A program made the translations under genes and the position numbers. From an actinobacterium LLX17 (GTDB lineage Bacteria > Actinomycetota > Actinomycetes > Propionibacteriales > Nocardioidaceae), in NCBI GenBank assembly GCA_000471045.1, contig KI301992.1:2936940-3000939 (forward strand): a DNA stretch of 64,000 nucleotides, in the 5' to 3' direction. Positions 7,843 to 15,814 of this stretch are shown here, in pieces (within the stretch, counting starts at the first letter, position 1; each line of letters starts with the position of its first letter). Under the pieces are notes generated by a model. That model was given only the letters and a program-made list of their open reading frames with translations. It ran no database searches and had not been told where the DNA came from.

Positions 7843-8901
7843 TCAAGTCATGGTGGCGAGGTGTTGGTGGAGCTCGCGGGCGATGTAGCGCTTGAGGCAG
7901 CGGCGAATGCGGGGGCCGGTGAGTCCTTGGGCGGTGCGGCGTTCGACGTAGTCACGGGTTCTGGGTTCGTAACGCATTCGAGTGTTAGCGATGGTGTGCA
8001 GGGCGCGGTTGAGCTGGCGGTCGCCGGTGCGGTTCAAGCGGTGCTCGTGGCGTCTGCCGGAGGAGATTTCCAGGGGGCAGGCTCCGGCGAGCTTGGCGAA
8101 CGCGGCGTCGTTGCGAACGCGGCCGGGGTGTGACCAGGTCGCGAGGACGATCGCGGCGTTGACCGGTCCGATGCCGACCATCTCGAGCAGGGATGGCATC
8201 GCTTCGGTGACCGCGGCCCGCAGGGCTGCCTCGTTGGCCTTGACGTCGGTGTTGAGGTCACCGACCCGCCGGGCGAGGCGGATCGCCTCGGTCCGGGCGG
8301 CGGCTTGGGCCGGAGTGTCGCCCGCGCGCCGCCGCCAGGCGGCGATGGTCGTGATGGTCTGAGAGCTCAGCGCCCGGCGGGCGTCGATGCCGAGGTCGTG
8401 GACACGCAGCAACGCGGTCAACGCGTTGATCGCGCGAGTCCGTTCGCTGGTCATCGCGTTCCGGGCGGTCAGCAGGATCTGCAGCAACGTGGAGGTCTGC
8501 CCGGCCCGGGCGTCGGCAAGCCGGTCGACTTCCTTGCCGAGGATCCCGCGGGCGGCGGTGATCGCGTCGAGGTGGTCGTTCTTGCCCGCGCCCCGCTCAC
8601 GTTTGGGGGTCGGGGCGTCGGTGACCCGGTATCCGGCTTCGGCGAACACGACCGCGGCCTGCGCACCATAGGAACGGGTCCCTTCCATGCTGATCAGGAC
8701 CTGCTCGACCAGACCGCCGGTCGCCGGCCCGGTGCGGTCGATGACCCAGTTCAACGCCCGACCCAGACCAGCTGGGGTGGTCGGGAAGGCCCGGTCGTCG
8801 ATCACCCCTCCGGTCCGGGCATCGATCAGCGCGTAGTGGTGGGCGGCCGCGTGGGTATCGACCCCCACGACGAACGCATAACGGTCTGCAACGATGGCCA
8901 T
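7843..8901 (-). CDS. IS110-family transposase/recombinase
   Basis: A 352-residue DEDD recombinase that would cut and join the element using an RNA guide. The N-terminal RuvC-like domain shows VVGVDTH (Asp 15), SMEGTR and KNDHLDA as the acidic residues; the C-terminal Transposase_20 domain shows VGIGPVNAAIVLATW, then a region with the family's catalytic serine and a GDRQLNRALH motif. Full length for the family, with no frameshift, so it may be active. ATG 8901 is preceded by GAAGGAACG. The stop codon lies within the repeated TCAAGTCA end sequence. Confidence 0.9.
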   Translation of the reverse strand: MAIVADRYAFVVGVDTHAAAHHYALIDARTGGVIDDRAFPTTPAGLGRALNWVIDRTGPATGGLVEQVLISMEGTRSYGAQAAVVFAEAGYRVTDAPTPKRERGAGKNDHLDAITAARGILGKEVDRLADARAGQTSTLLQILLTARNAMTSERTRAINALTALLRVHDLGIDARRALSSQTITTIAAWRRRAGDTPAQAAARTEAIRLARRVGDLNTDVKANEAALRAAVTEAMPSLLEMVGIGPVNAAIVLATWSHPGRVRNDAAFAKLAGACPLEISSGRRHEHRLNRTGDRQLNRALHTIANTRMRYEPRTRDYVERRTAQGLTGPRIRRCLKRYIARELHQHLATMT

Positions 8902-9033
8902 GAGCGATCGTTCCTTCTCTTCGATGGGATGTGTCGTTCGAACCGGTTGGACCGGCCGGCCATCCCGGGAAGAGGTCACTACGTGGCACGACTGTGAGGG
9001 GTCACCAACCACGCGAGAGCGTGGAGGGACAGG
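8902..9033 (-). ncRNA. Candidate bridge RNA region of the IS110 element
   Basis: The non-coding end upstream of the transposase can fold, on the coding strand, into a small hairpin (arms CCACGC/GCGTGG at 9009-9024) and a larger stem (8917-8974) with arms CTCTTC/GAAGAG and GGGATG/CATCCC separated by internal loops. IS110-type elements are known to make a structured bridge RNA from such an end. Only position and foldability support the call here. Confidence 0.4.
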
Positions 9034-9545
9034 CTTCTATCAAGTCAACGTGGTGGGCCGGGAAGCCGGCCGGTTCACCACCACGGTGCGGACAGGTCTC
9101 GTCAATGACACCGACCACAAGCGCGGTCGGGTCAAGCCACGAAAGGGTCACGACCACAGCGGCGAACCAGCACGGCCACCCTGCCAGCCAGCCCCGAGCC
9201 AGCCACCCCGAGCCTCACAGCCACGAAGCCCCCTCGCCGTGCGTTTCGTGGCTCGTCGTTTCACTCCTCGCACCTCAACGAGCGGGGAGGCAGCCGCCCC
9301 GGCTCCTGAGGCGCGAGGAACGAGTGAGCCGCGAAGGGCGCGCCTCAGTGAGCGGTGAGAGCCGGGCGGGCCACGAAGGGCGCACTTCAACGCGCGGTGA
9401 GGGTTGAGTCTCGCCGCTGGCTGAGGTGTGACGAGTTCTGCGAGGAGCCACGAAGCCCCCGGAGGCGCGTTTCGTGTGTCGGGTGGGCGCCCTGACGCCT
9501 CAAGATGCGGAAGGGGCGCCTGCTCCCTCAAGGCGTGACGAGCCG
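9034..9545. repeat. Intergenic stretch filled by TTTCGTGGCTCG-family repeats
   Basis: About 510 nt without a gene. From 9220 to 9480 it contains several forward and reversed pieces of the repeat (TTTCGTGGCTCGTCG, CACCTCAACGAGCGG, CCGCTGGCTGAGGTG, CCACGAAG). The first part (9060-9220) shows nothing recognisable. Confidence 0.6.
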
Positions 9546-10278
9546 TTAGGGAACTGTAAATGTGAGCGGACCGCTGCCCGTCGGCGGCACGTTGGTCCAA
9601 GAACCCTCGACGTGAATGTCCTGGCCCTCGGCAACGCCTAGGAAAGCGCAGAGGAACCCTGCTGGGACATCGGTGATCTCCATTCCCGCCGCGTCGGGCA
9701 GCAGTGCCTGTGTGGACGTATCGAATGTGCCGTGGAGCGATCCATGGATGTTGAACTCGCAGCCAGCTGAGTCGATGAACGCGGAGATGTTGACGAGTCG
9801 AACCGGCCATAGAGCGCCAGACGGGCTGCCGGTCACCGTGAGCTCCCATGGTCCGTTCTGCTGGATTAGAACCGATCCCGCAATGGGATTGGTGCAGCCA
9901 TGCGCAGTCAGATCGCCGAGCTCACCCATGCTGTCGCCAAAAGGCCGGCTCGTGCCGGGGTTGAAGAGGTCGCCTGCGAGATCGAACTTGGCGCACGTCA
10001 CGCTCTGGTCGGCCTGAATCACTGTGAGATCGACATCGGCACCGATGAAGTCCGTGGCCGAGCCACCGGACGGAGTGAACGTGTCAGAGGTGCCCGTCGT
10101 GAGGAAGAGCGGGCTGCTACCGGCTGGTGTCACGTTGGTCCAGGAACCGTCAACGGTGAAGGTCTGGTCCTTGGCGAGGCCCAGCATCTGGCACAGGTAT
10201 CCGGTGATCGGGACTGCTGCACGAATAGGTGACATCTGATCTGTGGTGCCGGAAGGTGCCGCTGGAAGGATGTGCACC

Positions 10279-10587
10279 ATGCCCAAGCCCTATCCCCGCG
10301 AGTTCCGTGAGGACGTCGTCCGGGTCGCCCGTGGTCGCGAAGCCGGGACCCGTCTGGCTGACATCGCCGCCGACTTCGGGATCAGCGAGACGTGCTTGTC
10401 GAACTGGATGAAGGCCGCCGACGTCGAGGACGGCCTCAAGCCCGGCACCACCGCAGCCGACAACGCCGAGCTGCGAGAAGCCAAGAAACGAATCCGGCTG
10501 CTCGAGCAGGAGAACGAAGTCCTGCGCCGCGCGACCGCCTATCTGTCCCAGGCGAACTTGCCGGGAAAAGGCTCTTCCCACTCGTGA
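10279..10587 (+). CDS. IS3-family transposase OrfA
   Basis: A 102-residue DNA-binding half of the transposase: a helix-turn-helix (FREDVVRVARGREAG ... LADIAADFGISETCLSNWM) followed by a leucine-zipper-like segment (KKRIRLLEQENEVLRRATAYL). The run GGGAAAAG at 10562-10569 is a plausible -1 slippage site; shifting there joins OrfA to OrfB through GKRLFPLVREL, as in other IS3 elements. Confidence 0.92.
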   Translation: MPKPYPREFREDVVRVARGREAGTRLADIAADFGISETCLSNWMKAADVEDGLKPGTTAADNAELREAKKRIRLLEQENEVLRRATAYLSQANLPGKGSSHS

Positions 10588-11444
10588 GAGAGCTGGCCGC
10601 CGACCGCATCCCCGTCACGGTCAGCTGCCGGGTGCTCGAGCTGTGTCGTCAGCAGTACTACCGCTGGCTCACCAACCCGGTCACCGACTCCGAGTGGGAC
10701 ACCGCTCATCTGTCCCACGCGATCCTCGCCGCTCATGACGACGACCCCCAGTACGGGTATCGGTTCCTGGTCGACGAGGTTCGTGCTGCCGGGTTCGACG
10801 TCAGTGAGCGGACGGTCTGGAAGATCTGCTCCGAGAACAGGTGGTGGTCGAGCTTCGGCAAGAAGCGTGGCCGCAACGGCAAGAAAGCCGGCCCGCCCGT
10901 TCATGACGACCGGCTCAACCGGGTATTCCTGGCCGGGCGGGCGAACCAGATCTGGCTGACCGACATCTCCGAACACCCCACCGGCGAGGGGAAGGTCTAT
11001 CTCTGCGCGATCAAGGACACCTGGTCGAACCGGATCGTCGGCTACTCCATCAGCGACCGCATGACCTCACAGCTCGCCGTCCGGGCGCTCGACAACGCCG
11101 TCGCCAGGCGGGGTGACGTCGCCGGCTGCATCGTCCACTCCGACCGAGGATCGCAGTTCCGCAGCCGGCGGTTCATCGCCGCCATCGAAAGCCACTCGAT
11201 GGTCGGATCGATGGGCCGAGTCGGCGCAGCCGGCGACAACGCCGCCATGGAATCGTTCTTCGCCCTGCTCCAGAAGAACGTCCTCAACACCCGCCGCTGG
11301 GACACCCGCGAAGAACTACGGATCGCGATCGTGACCTGGATCGAACGGACCTACCACCGCCGCCGCCGGCAAGACATCCTCGGCCGATTGACCCCCATCG
11401 AATGGGAAACCATCATGAACCAAACCGTCACCCTGGCGGCCTAA
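10584..11444 (+). CDS. IS3-family transposase OrfB (integrase domain)
   Basis: A 286-residue DDE integrase, normally made as an OrfAB fusion by -1 frameshifting. It has the HTH_21-like segment (HDDDPQYGYRFLVDEVRAAG) and the rve core: WLTDISEH (first Asp), HSDRGSQF (second Asp) and the glutamate in NAAMESFFALLQKN. The frame is intact, so the element may still be mobile. GTG 10584 overlaps the OrfA stop. Confidence 0.93.
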   Translation: MRELAADRIPVTVSCRVLELCRQQYYRWLTNPVTDSEWDTAHLSHAILAAHDDDPQYGYRFLVDEVRAAGFDVSERTVWKICSENRWWSSFGKKRGRNGKKAGPPVHDDRLNRVFLAGRANQIWLTDISEHPTGEGKVYLCAIKDTWSNRIVGYSISDRMTSQLAVRALDNAVARRGDVAGCIVHSDRGSQFRSRRFIAAIESHSMVGSMGRVGAAGDNAAMESFFALLQKNVLNTRRWDTREELRIAIVTWIERTYHRRRRQDILGRLTPIEWETIMNQTVTLAA

Positions 11445-12040
11445 CCCCAACTGTCACCTATCGGTGCAGCAGTCCCCTCTCTGTGATCGTCAAGGTGTTG
11501 GCGGTGGGCGTCACGACTTGTGTAGCTGTGTCGAAGACGCCGTCGACCGAGCCGCCAACGGTAAAATTGCAGCCCGGGGCGGAGATCATCGCGGAAACGT
11601 CGTTGAGCTGTGCTGGCCACGCTGTGCCGTTCGGAGCTGCCGTGATCGAGACGGTTGGGCTGCCGACGAGGTCCACGTCGGTCAGACCCCCGATGTCGTT
11701 GGTGCATCCGCTGGCCGTCAGATTGCTCAAGGCACCGGCGTTCTCGCCGAAGACTCGGGTCTCACCCGGATCCACCACAGTTCCGGCGAAGTCGACCTGC
11801 TCACAGTTCAGCTCCTGGTCTGCCTGAATGTTGGTGAACGTGATGTCTGTGCCGACGAAGTTCACCTCCGGCCCACCGTCCGGGGTGAATGTGGTGGAGG
11901 CCGACGCAGGCGTGGCCATCAGGACGGCGGCAGTGATGAGAGTGGTCAGCGCGATCCCGGGGAGGCGCATGTGATTCTCCTTCGAAGTAGTTTCAATCCG
12001 CTCGACGCGGGACCGAGCGTGTGGTGCAGGTCGTTCTCCG

Positions 12041-13216
12041 TCACGGCAGCTCGCCGTTGGGAAGCGGCGGCATCTCCGGCGTCGCTGGAGCAGGCAGGGG
12101 ACAGATCCCGCTGCTGCACTCCGTGAAGTCATCCCACGGAAGGTCTCCGAACGGCACGGTTGGCGACTGGGTGGCGCGGACCGGGTTGTTCGGGCCGGAC
12201 GCCATTGCCGTCAGCAGTGGACTGAGGTCGTCGTCTCCGGCGGTACATCCTGTGAAGGGAGGGACCTCCACCCCGGTGGAGGCCGGAATGTCGCGGCCAT
12301 CGAAAGCGCCGAGGTACAGAGGGTGATCGAGAGGAAGGGACGAACCGGGGTGCAGGCCGTCGTAGGCGCCGAGGTCGCCCCCGCTTCCGGGTGTGTACCC
12401 CCCGCCACCGCCCGGACCGCTGCCGACCTCTCCCCACAGGCGAAGATCGGAGGGTCGTTCCGTGCGGCAGCCCGGGCCCAGGTCGACTGGCACTCCGTCG
12501 ATGACGAGGTCGCTCATGAAGATCTCCACCTGTCCCTCCACCAGCACGCTGACCGGAGGATGAAAGCTCGGGTCGCAGCTGTTCGCTCGACCCGTGCCGG
12601 TGCTCTGCCATTGGTGGACCTTGAACGGTTGAACCTCACCATTCACGCGTGGTGCCCGCATGGTCACGGTCGCCGTGGCGGGAATCGACCCGAAGGCAAC
12701 CAAGTTGACCGGGATTCGTGCCACCAGGCCGACGTCGGCCCCGCCCCCGGGCAGTGGGCCGAGGGGATACATCTGGCTTGGTTGATAGGCCGCGCCCGTC
12801 TGCGTGGCCGGGTCGTCGGTGGCGCAGGCCGGCTGGCGGAAGGGGTTGGGCACGCACGGAGGCCTTCCGAAGCCGGGAATGCAGGGGTTGTCGTAGTGGT
12901 CGGGGTTCTCGATGGGTGTGTTGAAGATGCCGACGTAGAGCGCGCCCCAGATCGGGTTGTCGGGGCCTGCTGTGATGTACATCTTCGAACGAGTGACCAC
13001 GGCGCCCTGGGAGTTGGTGACCGTGCCCCCGTTGATGGCGACCGAGCTCGGACGCGGGATCTCATCCTGACCTGGGTACTCCGCCGCTGCCGGTCCGTCC
13101 GGGAGTGGTTGTGGCGCCGCCTGGGACGGCAAGGTCAGGGCGCCGCAGACAACAACGGTCGCCAAGGCGGCTCGGCGGGTGCGGGCGCCGAGGCGCGGGG
13201 TGGGGCGAGATGTCAC
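12041..13216 (-). CDS. Secreted protein of unknown function, proline/glycine-rich
   Basis: A 391-residue exported protein. An N-terminal signal peptide (RTRRAALATVVVCGALTLPSQA) leads into a mature protein with about eight cysteines, a region AINGGTVTNSQGAVVTRSKMYIT, a glycine-rich linker (GSGPGGGGGYTPGSGG) and a proline-rich C-terminus. I do not recognise the family. GTG 13216 follows GGAGG. It is the fourth gene in a run of minus-strand secreted-protein genes starting at 15413, and it would be expressed with them unless the hairpin at 13265-13297 stops transcription. A location at the cell surface is likely. Confidence 0.75.
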   Translation of the reverse strand: MTSRPTPRLGARTRRAALATVVVCGALTLPSQAAPQPLPDGPAAAEYPGQDEIPRPSSVAINGGTVTNSQGAVVTRSKMYITAGPDNPIWGALYVGIFNTPIENPDHYDNPCIPGFGRPPCVPNPFRQPACATDDPATQTGAAYQPSQMYPLGPLPGGGADVGLVARIPVNLVAFGSIPATATVTMRAPRVNGEVQPFKVHQWQSTGTGRANSCDPSFHPPVSVLVEGQVEIFMSDLVIDGVPVDLGPGCRTERPSDLRLWGEVGSGPGGGGGYTPGSGGDLGAYDGLHPGSSLPLDHPLYLGAFDGRDIPASTGVEVPPFTGCTAGDDDLSPLLTAMASGPNNPVRATQSPTVPFGDLPWDDFTECSSGICPLPAPATPEMPPLPNGELP

Positions 13217-13264
13217 GTCGGGTCCTCCAGGTGCGGAAATTGCAGTGGGGTGAAACGGCGGGAT

Positions 13265-13297
13265 CGGTGCCGGTGACGCAGGGCGTCACCGGCACCG
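13265..13297 (-). terminator. 15-bp hairpin after the 192-residue secreted protein gene
   Basis: Arms CGGTGCCGGTGACGC and its exact complement around a 3-nt loop. It lies in an 80-bp direct repeat also found at 13940-14018 that includes the end of the neighbouring gene. Confidence 0.75.
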
Positions 13298-13323
13298 ACT
13301 CCGAGCGGTTCAGGCGTCGATCA

Positions 13324-13902
13324 TCACGGGAGGGTGATCGGGGTGCCGGTATTGGTCCAGTTACCATCGATGTCGATGTCCTGGCCTTGGGCGACACCGT
13401 TGTACGGGCACAGTGGGCCGACCGGGATGTCGTAAATGGTCACGGTCGAGCTCGTCGCTTCGAAGGTCTGGGTGCTTGTGTCGAACTCGCCGTCGATACC
13501 ACCCGCGATGTTGTAGGAACAGTATGGGGAATACACGAACGCGGTAACGCTCGTGAGGCTCGCGTTGAACACCGTGCCGCTGATGTTGGAGCCCAGCGCG
13601 AAGTCCCAAGCACCGTTCTGAGTGATGAGCGTGTGACCGAAGCTCCAGTCCCAGCAGTTGTCTGATGTCAGGTCGTCGAGTACACCAGTGTTGTCGACAT
13701 CGTCGTACGCACCCGCCAGATCGAATTGACCACACTCGATGTAGCCGACGGACTGCAGGGCGGTAAGCGCGATGCCGTTGTTTTCGAAATTGACCGGAAC
13801 GACGGCCGCGTGAGCGGGTGAGGGCACCGAGAGCGAAGTGAGCCCGGCCACCACGCCGGCGGTGAGGCCGATGAGCATCTTCTTCGTGCGGAACAAGTTC
13901 AT
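13324..13902 (-). CDS. Secreted four-cysteine protein (paralogue A)
   Basis: A 192-residue secreted protein with signal peptide (residues 1-32, ending PAHA). The mature part looks all-beta and has four cysteines (ECGQFDLAG, DNCWDW, PYCSYN, PLCPYNG), matching the cysteine positions of the protein at 14007 and both domains of the broken gene at 9546. It ends DGNWTNTGTPITLP. Function unknown; the even number of cysteines suggests two disulfides outside the cell. ATG 13902 has only a weak purine-rich ribosome site. The gene and its 3' hairpin look like a tandem duplicate of the 14007 unit. Confidence 0.8.
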   Translation of the reverse strand: MNLFRTKKMLIGLTAGVVAGLTSLSVPSPAHAAVVPVNFENNGIALTALQSVGYIECGQFDLAGAYDDVDNTGVLDDLTSDNCWDWSFGHTLITQNGAWDFALGSNISGTVFNASLTSVTAFVYSPYCSYNIAGGIDGEFDTSTQTFEATSSTVTIYDIPVGPLCPYNGVAQGQDIDIDGNWTNTGTPITLP

Positions 13903-13947
13903 GACTTCTCTTCAGGGATGTAGTGGTACCGGGGCCAGCGGCGGGAT

Positions 13948-13980
13948 CGGTGCCGGTGACGCAGAGCGTCACCGGCACCG
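13948..13980 (-). terminator. 15-bp hairpin after the 191-residue secreted protein gene
   Basis: The same arms as at 13265-13297 with loop AGA. It separates two tandem paralogues on the minus strand and could act as a terminator or as an mRNA-stabilising structure. Confidence 0.75.
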
Positions 13981-14006
13981 ACTCCGAGCGGTTCAGGCGT
14001 CGATCA

Positions 14007-14582
14007 TCACGGGAGGGTGATGGTGCCGCCCACGTTGGTCCAGCTGCCGTCGATCTCGACGTCCTGGCCCTGAGCCACGCCGAGGAAGGGGCACAGGAAG
14101 CCCGATGGGCTGTCCACGATGGTCACGTCGGAGTTGGTCACCGAGAACGTCTGGTTGCTGGTGTCGAACGTTCCGTCAACCTCGCCCCCAACGTTGAACG
14201 AGCAGCCCGCAGCCGACACGTACGCGGTGACATCGGTGATGGTTGCGTTCCACACCGTGCCGCCGACGTTGGAGCCGGTCGCGAAGTTCCACGTGCCGTT
14301 CGGGGTGACCGTGGTCGAACCGGCGATGTCGTTCGTGCAACCGCTGGCGAACAGGTCGTCGAGCACCCCGGTGTTGCTGACGTCGTCGAACTCACCGGCG
14401 AGGTCGAACTCCGGGCAGTACAGCTCCTGGTCGGCCTGGACGGCGGTGAACGTGATGCCGTTGCCCTGGAAGTCGACGTCGACCGTGGCCGCGCTGGCCG
14501 GGGCTGCCCCGGCCAGTCCTGCGGCAACCACCATCGCGCCGCCGGCCAGGCCCATCGAGATCTTGCGGTTCATCAGCTTCAT
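14007..14582 (-). CDS. Secreted four-cysteine protein (paralogue B)
   Basis: A 191-residue secreted protein. Signal peptide to about residue 33 (AAPASA), then a beta-rich domain with cysteines in LYCPEFDLAGEF, ASGCTND, AAGCSFNVGGEVDGTFDTS and GFLCPFLGVAQGQDVEIDGSW. This is the clearest example of the family shared with 13324 and the split gene at 9546. ATG 14582 follows AGGAG by 8 nt. No catalytic motif is visible. It sits between the 237-residue secreted protein upstream and paralogue A downstream, so the three are likely co-expressed from the promoter region near 15.5 kb. Confidence 0.82.
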   Translation of the reverse strand: MKLMNRKISMGLAGGAMVVAAGLAGAAPASAATVDVDFQGNGITFTAVQADQELYCPEFDLAGEFDDVSNTGVLDDLFASGCTNDIAGSTTVTPNGTWNFATGSNVGGTVWNATITDVTAYVSAAGCSFNVGGEVDGTFDTSNQTFSVTNSDVTIVDSPSGFLCPFLGVAQGQDVEIDGSWTNVGGTITLP

Positions 14583-14647
14583 GATCGTGCTCCTTATACT
14601 GTGAGTCGGTGGTCTCTAGCCGACCACCGGAGTGGGTGTTTCTTCCG

Positions 14648-14686
14648 CGGGCGCGGGGACTCGGTGATGACGAGGCCCCGCGCCCG
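14648..14686 (-). terminator. GC-rich hairpin after the 237-residue secreted protein gene
   Basis: An 11-bp stem CGGGCGCGGGG / CCCCGCGCCCG with a 17-nt loop just after the stop at 14700. Confidence 0.65.
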
Positions 14687-14699
14687 AGGTCTTTGGGGG

Positions 14700-15413
14700 T
14701 CACCCGCCGAAGCGCGGGTTGTTGATCGTCAGGTCGATCGTGTTGTTGCTGCCAGGCACGAGCGCGTTGATCGGCACGGATCCGAACCAGGGGAAGAACC
14801 CGGGGATGTTGAAGAAGTTGAGCGGCGTGCAGCCGGTGAACTTGCCGATCGTGTAGGTGCCGGCGACGCGACCGCCGCCGTTGAGCGTGAAGGCTTCGCC
14901 CTCGGGGGTGCTGACCGAGATCTGCGCCGGGCTGATCGTGTGGCAGTTGCTGCCCACGGCGAGCGGCCACCAGATGCCGAAGACCCGCGTCTCGATGTTG
15001 CTGATCTTGATGTCGTAGGCGACATCGGACTCCAGCCGGGCCTCACCGAGGGGGCCGGTGGGGATGAGCGCGCCGGTCAGCTCGCCGACCTGCGTCAGCG
15101 TGACGGTGGCGCGAGCCGGGATGCCGAAGATGTCGAAGTTCAGCTGCTGGCTCGGAATCGGAAGCGAGCCGGCGACGATCTCTCCGGTCACCACGTCGAG
15201 CGTCGACTCCAGCGTCGACGGACCGATCGGCATCGTCGCGTCGACCTGCGAGCCGATGTAGGTGGTGCCCACCGCGTCGTAGTCGACGTTGAGCGTCGGG
15301 TTCGGGTCCTGGGCCTGGGCCGCGGGGGCCGAGCCGAGGAAGAGCAGGGACGCGGCGGCGGCCACGACGACCGCCAGGCGCGAGGTGCGGCGGGTGCTTT
15401 GCAGAACTTTCAC
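14700..15413 (-). CDS. Secreted protein of unknown function (first gene of the cluster)
   Basis: A 237-residue exported protein. The signal peptide runs to about residue 34 (PAAQAQ). The mature part is beta-rich (DYDAVGTTYIGSQVDATM, ATVTLTQVGELTGALIP, NNTIDLTINNPRFGG) and has two cysteines (NCHTI and TGCTPLN). I do not recognise a named family; similar secreted proteins occur next to mce-type loci in actinobacteria, but this is recollection. GTG 15413 follows GGAG. It is the promoter-proximal gene of the minus-strand secreted-protein run, with palindrome E 158 nt upstream, so it is probably in the same regulon as the LPXTG protein. Confidence 0.78.
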   Translation of the reverse strand: MKVLQSTRRTSRLAVVVAAAASLLFLGSAPAAQAQDPNPTLNVDYDAVGTTYIGSQVDATMPIGPSTLESTLDVVTGEIVAGSLPIPSQQLNFDIFGIPARATVTLTQVGELTGALIPTGPLGEARLESDVAYDIKISNIETRVFGIWWPLAVGSNCHTISPAQISVSTPEGEAFTLNGGGRVAGTYTIGKFTGCTPLNFFNIPGFFPWFGSVPINALVPGSNNTIDLTINNPRFGG

Positions 15414-15571
15414 GGGGTTCTCCTGGAGGAGTCGGAGTGGTGAGGGTGTGGTGTCGACCGCCAGACCCGACGTGATGTGACCCACGCCACGACTGCGATG
15501 ACAACGCCATTCACCACGAACACCCGGACGGGCTGCAAGGGCCCATCTGGGAAATCGGCCGATCGGGGTCG

Positions 15572-15597
15572 AAAACTGTCACCTAGGTGACAACTTC
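15572..15597. promoter_or_regulatory. TTGTCA/TGACAA palindrome, site E
   Basis: The inner part TGTCACCTAGGTGACA is a perfect 16-bp palindrome; the right flank ACTTC matches sites A and C. It lies 158 nt upstream of the secreted protein gene at 15413. Confidence 0.7.
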
Positions 15598-15608
15598 CGG
15601 AGCGATTG

Positions 15609-15623
15609 CTACTCATGAGTCAT
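15609..15623 (+). promoter_or_regulatory. ACTCAT box, copy E
   Basis: CTACTCATGAGTC, containing the perfect palindrome ACTCATGAGT, 11 nt after palindrome E; in copies A and D the gap is about 20 nt longer. No second ACT is seen. Confidence 0.4.
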
Positions 15624-15667
15624 CACGGGCGTTCGCAGGTGAGGGCCGCGCAACAGGTTCGACACGA

Positions 15668-15693
15668 GAAGTTGTCACGCGGGTCACAAGAAA
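15668..15693. promoter_or_regulatory. TTGTCA/TGACAA palindrome, site F
   Basis: Arms GAAGTTGTCA and TCACAAGAAA, i.e. reversed relative to A, C, D and E. It lies 121 nt upstream of the short gene at 15815. Confidence 0.65.
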
Positions 15694-15814
15694 TGCGGCT
15701 CGTGGCACGTCGTTCGCGCCGCCCGCTGGACGAACGCCCCTCGCGCGGCATTCACTCTGACTGGCGCCCCGTGGGCCCGTCGTGGCGTGTCCGGTGAGTC
15801 AGGGAGGAAGCCAA

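Larger units (their letters stand above)
7831..9040 (-). mobile_element. IS110-family insertion sequence
   Basis: One transposase gene plus about 130 nt of upstream non-coding DNA. Both ends carry CTTCTAT (7831-7837 and 9034-9040) and a TCAAGTCA followed by GGTGG, which may mark the recombined ends; exact limits are uncertain because this family has no clear terminal inverted repeats. It sits between the LPXTG gene and the secreted-protein cluster. Confidence 0.8.
10210..11476 (+). mobile_element. IS3-family insertion sequence
   Basis: A 1,267-bp element bounded by imperfect 25-bp inverted repeats starting GGGACTGCTGCAC (10210-10234; reverse of 11452-11476). It carries orfA and orfB, overlapping at GTGA, in the normal IS3 layout with a slippery GGGAAAAG near the end of orfA. 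It interrupts a secreted-protein gene. Confidence 0.93.
9546..11970 (-). pseudogene. Two-domain secreted protein gene split by an IS3 element
   Basis: The 5' part (11477-11970) encodes a signal peptide (MRLPGIALTTLITAAVLMAT...) and most of a four-cysteine domain; the 3' part (9546-10209) encodes the end of that domain (YLCQMLGLAKDQTFTVDGSWTN) and a complete second copy of it. Joined, they would give about 386 residues, twice the single-domain paralogues at 13324 and 14007. The IS3 element (10210-11476) breaks the gene just after LTITE, giving the 5' fragment the false ending RGLLHR. ATG 11970 follows GGAG. As it stands the gene can only make a truncated secreted protein. No obvious target duplication is left, so the element or its flanks may have changed since insertion. 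Confidence 0.85.
15414..15814. promoter_or_regulatory. Divergent regulatory region with two facing palindromes
   Basis: About 400 nt containing palindrome E, an ACTCAT box and palindrome F. No convincing gene lies between the two palindromes. Confidence 0.6.

Noticed and set aside
7831..11476. Prophage or integrative element around the two insertion sequences
   Set aside because: No integrase of the tyrosine or serine phage type, no capsid, replication or conjugation gene and no tRNA target were seen.
10205..11480. A target-site duplication around the IS3 element
   Set aside because: Several possible end positions were compared and none leaves identical 3-4 bp flanks.
13258..14018. CRISPR-like direct repeats
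   Set aside because: Only two copies, separated by a gene, each with a hairpin; they are duplicated gene ends.
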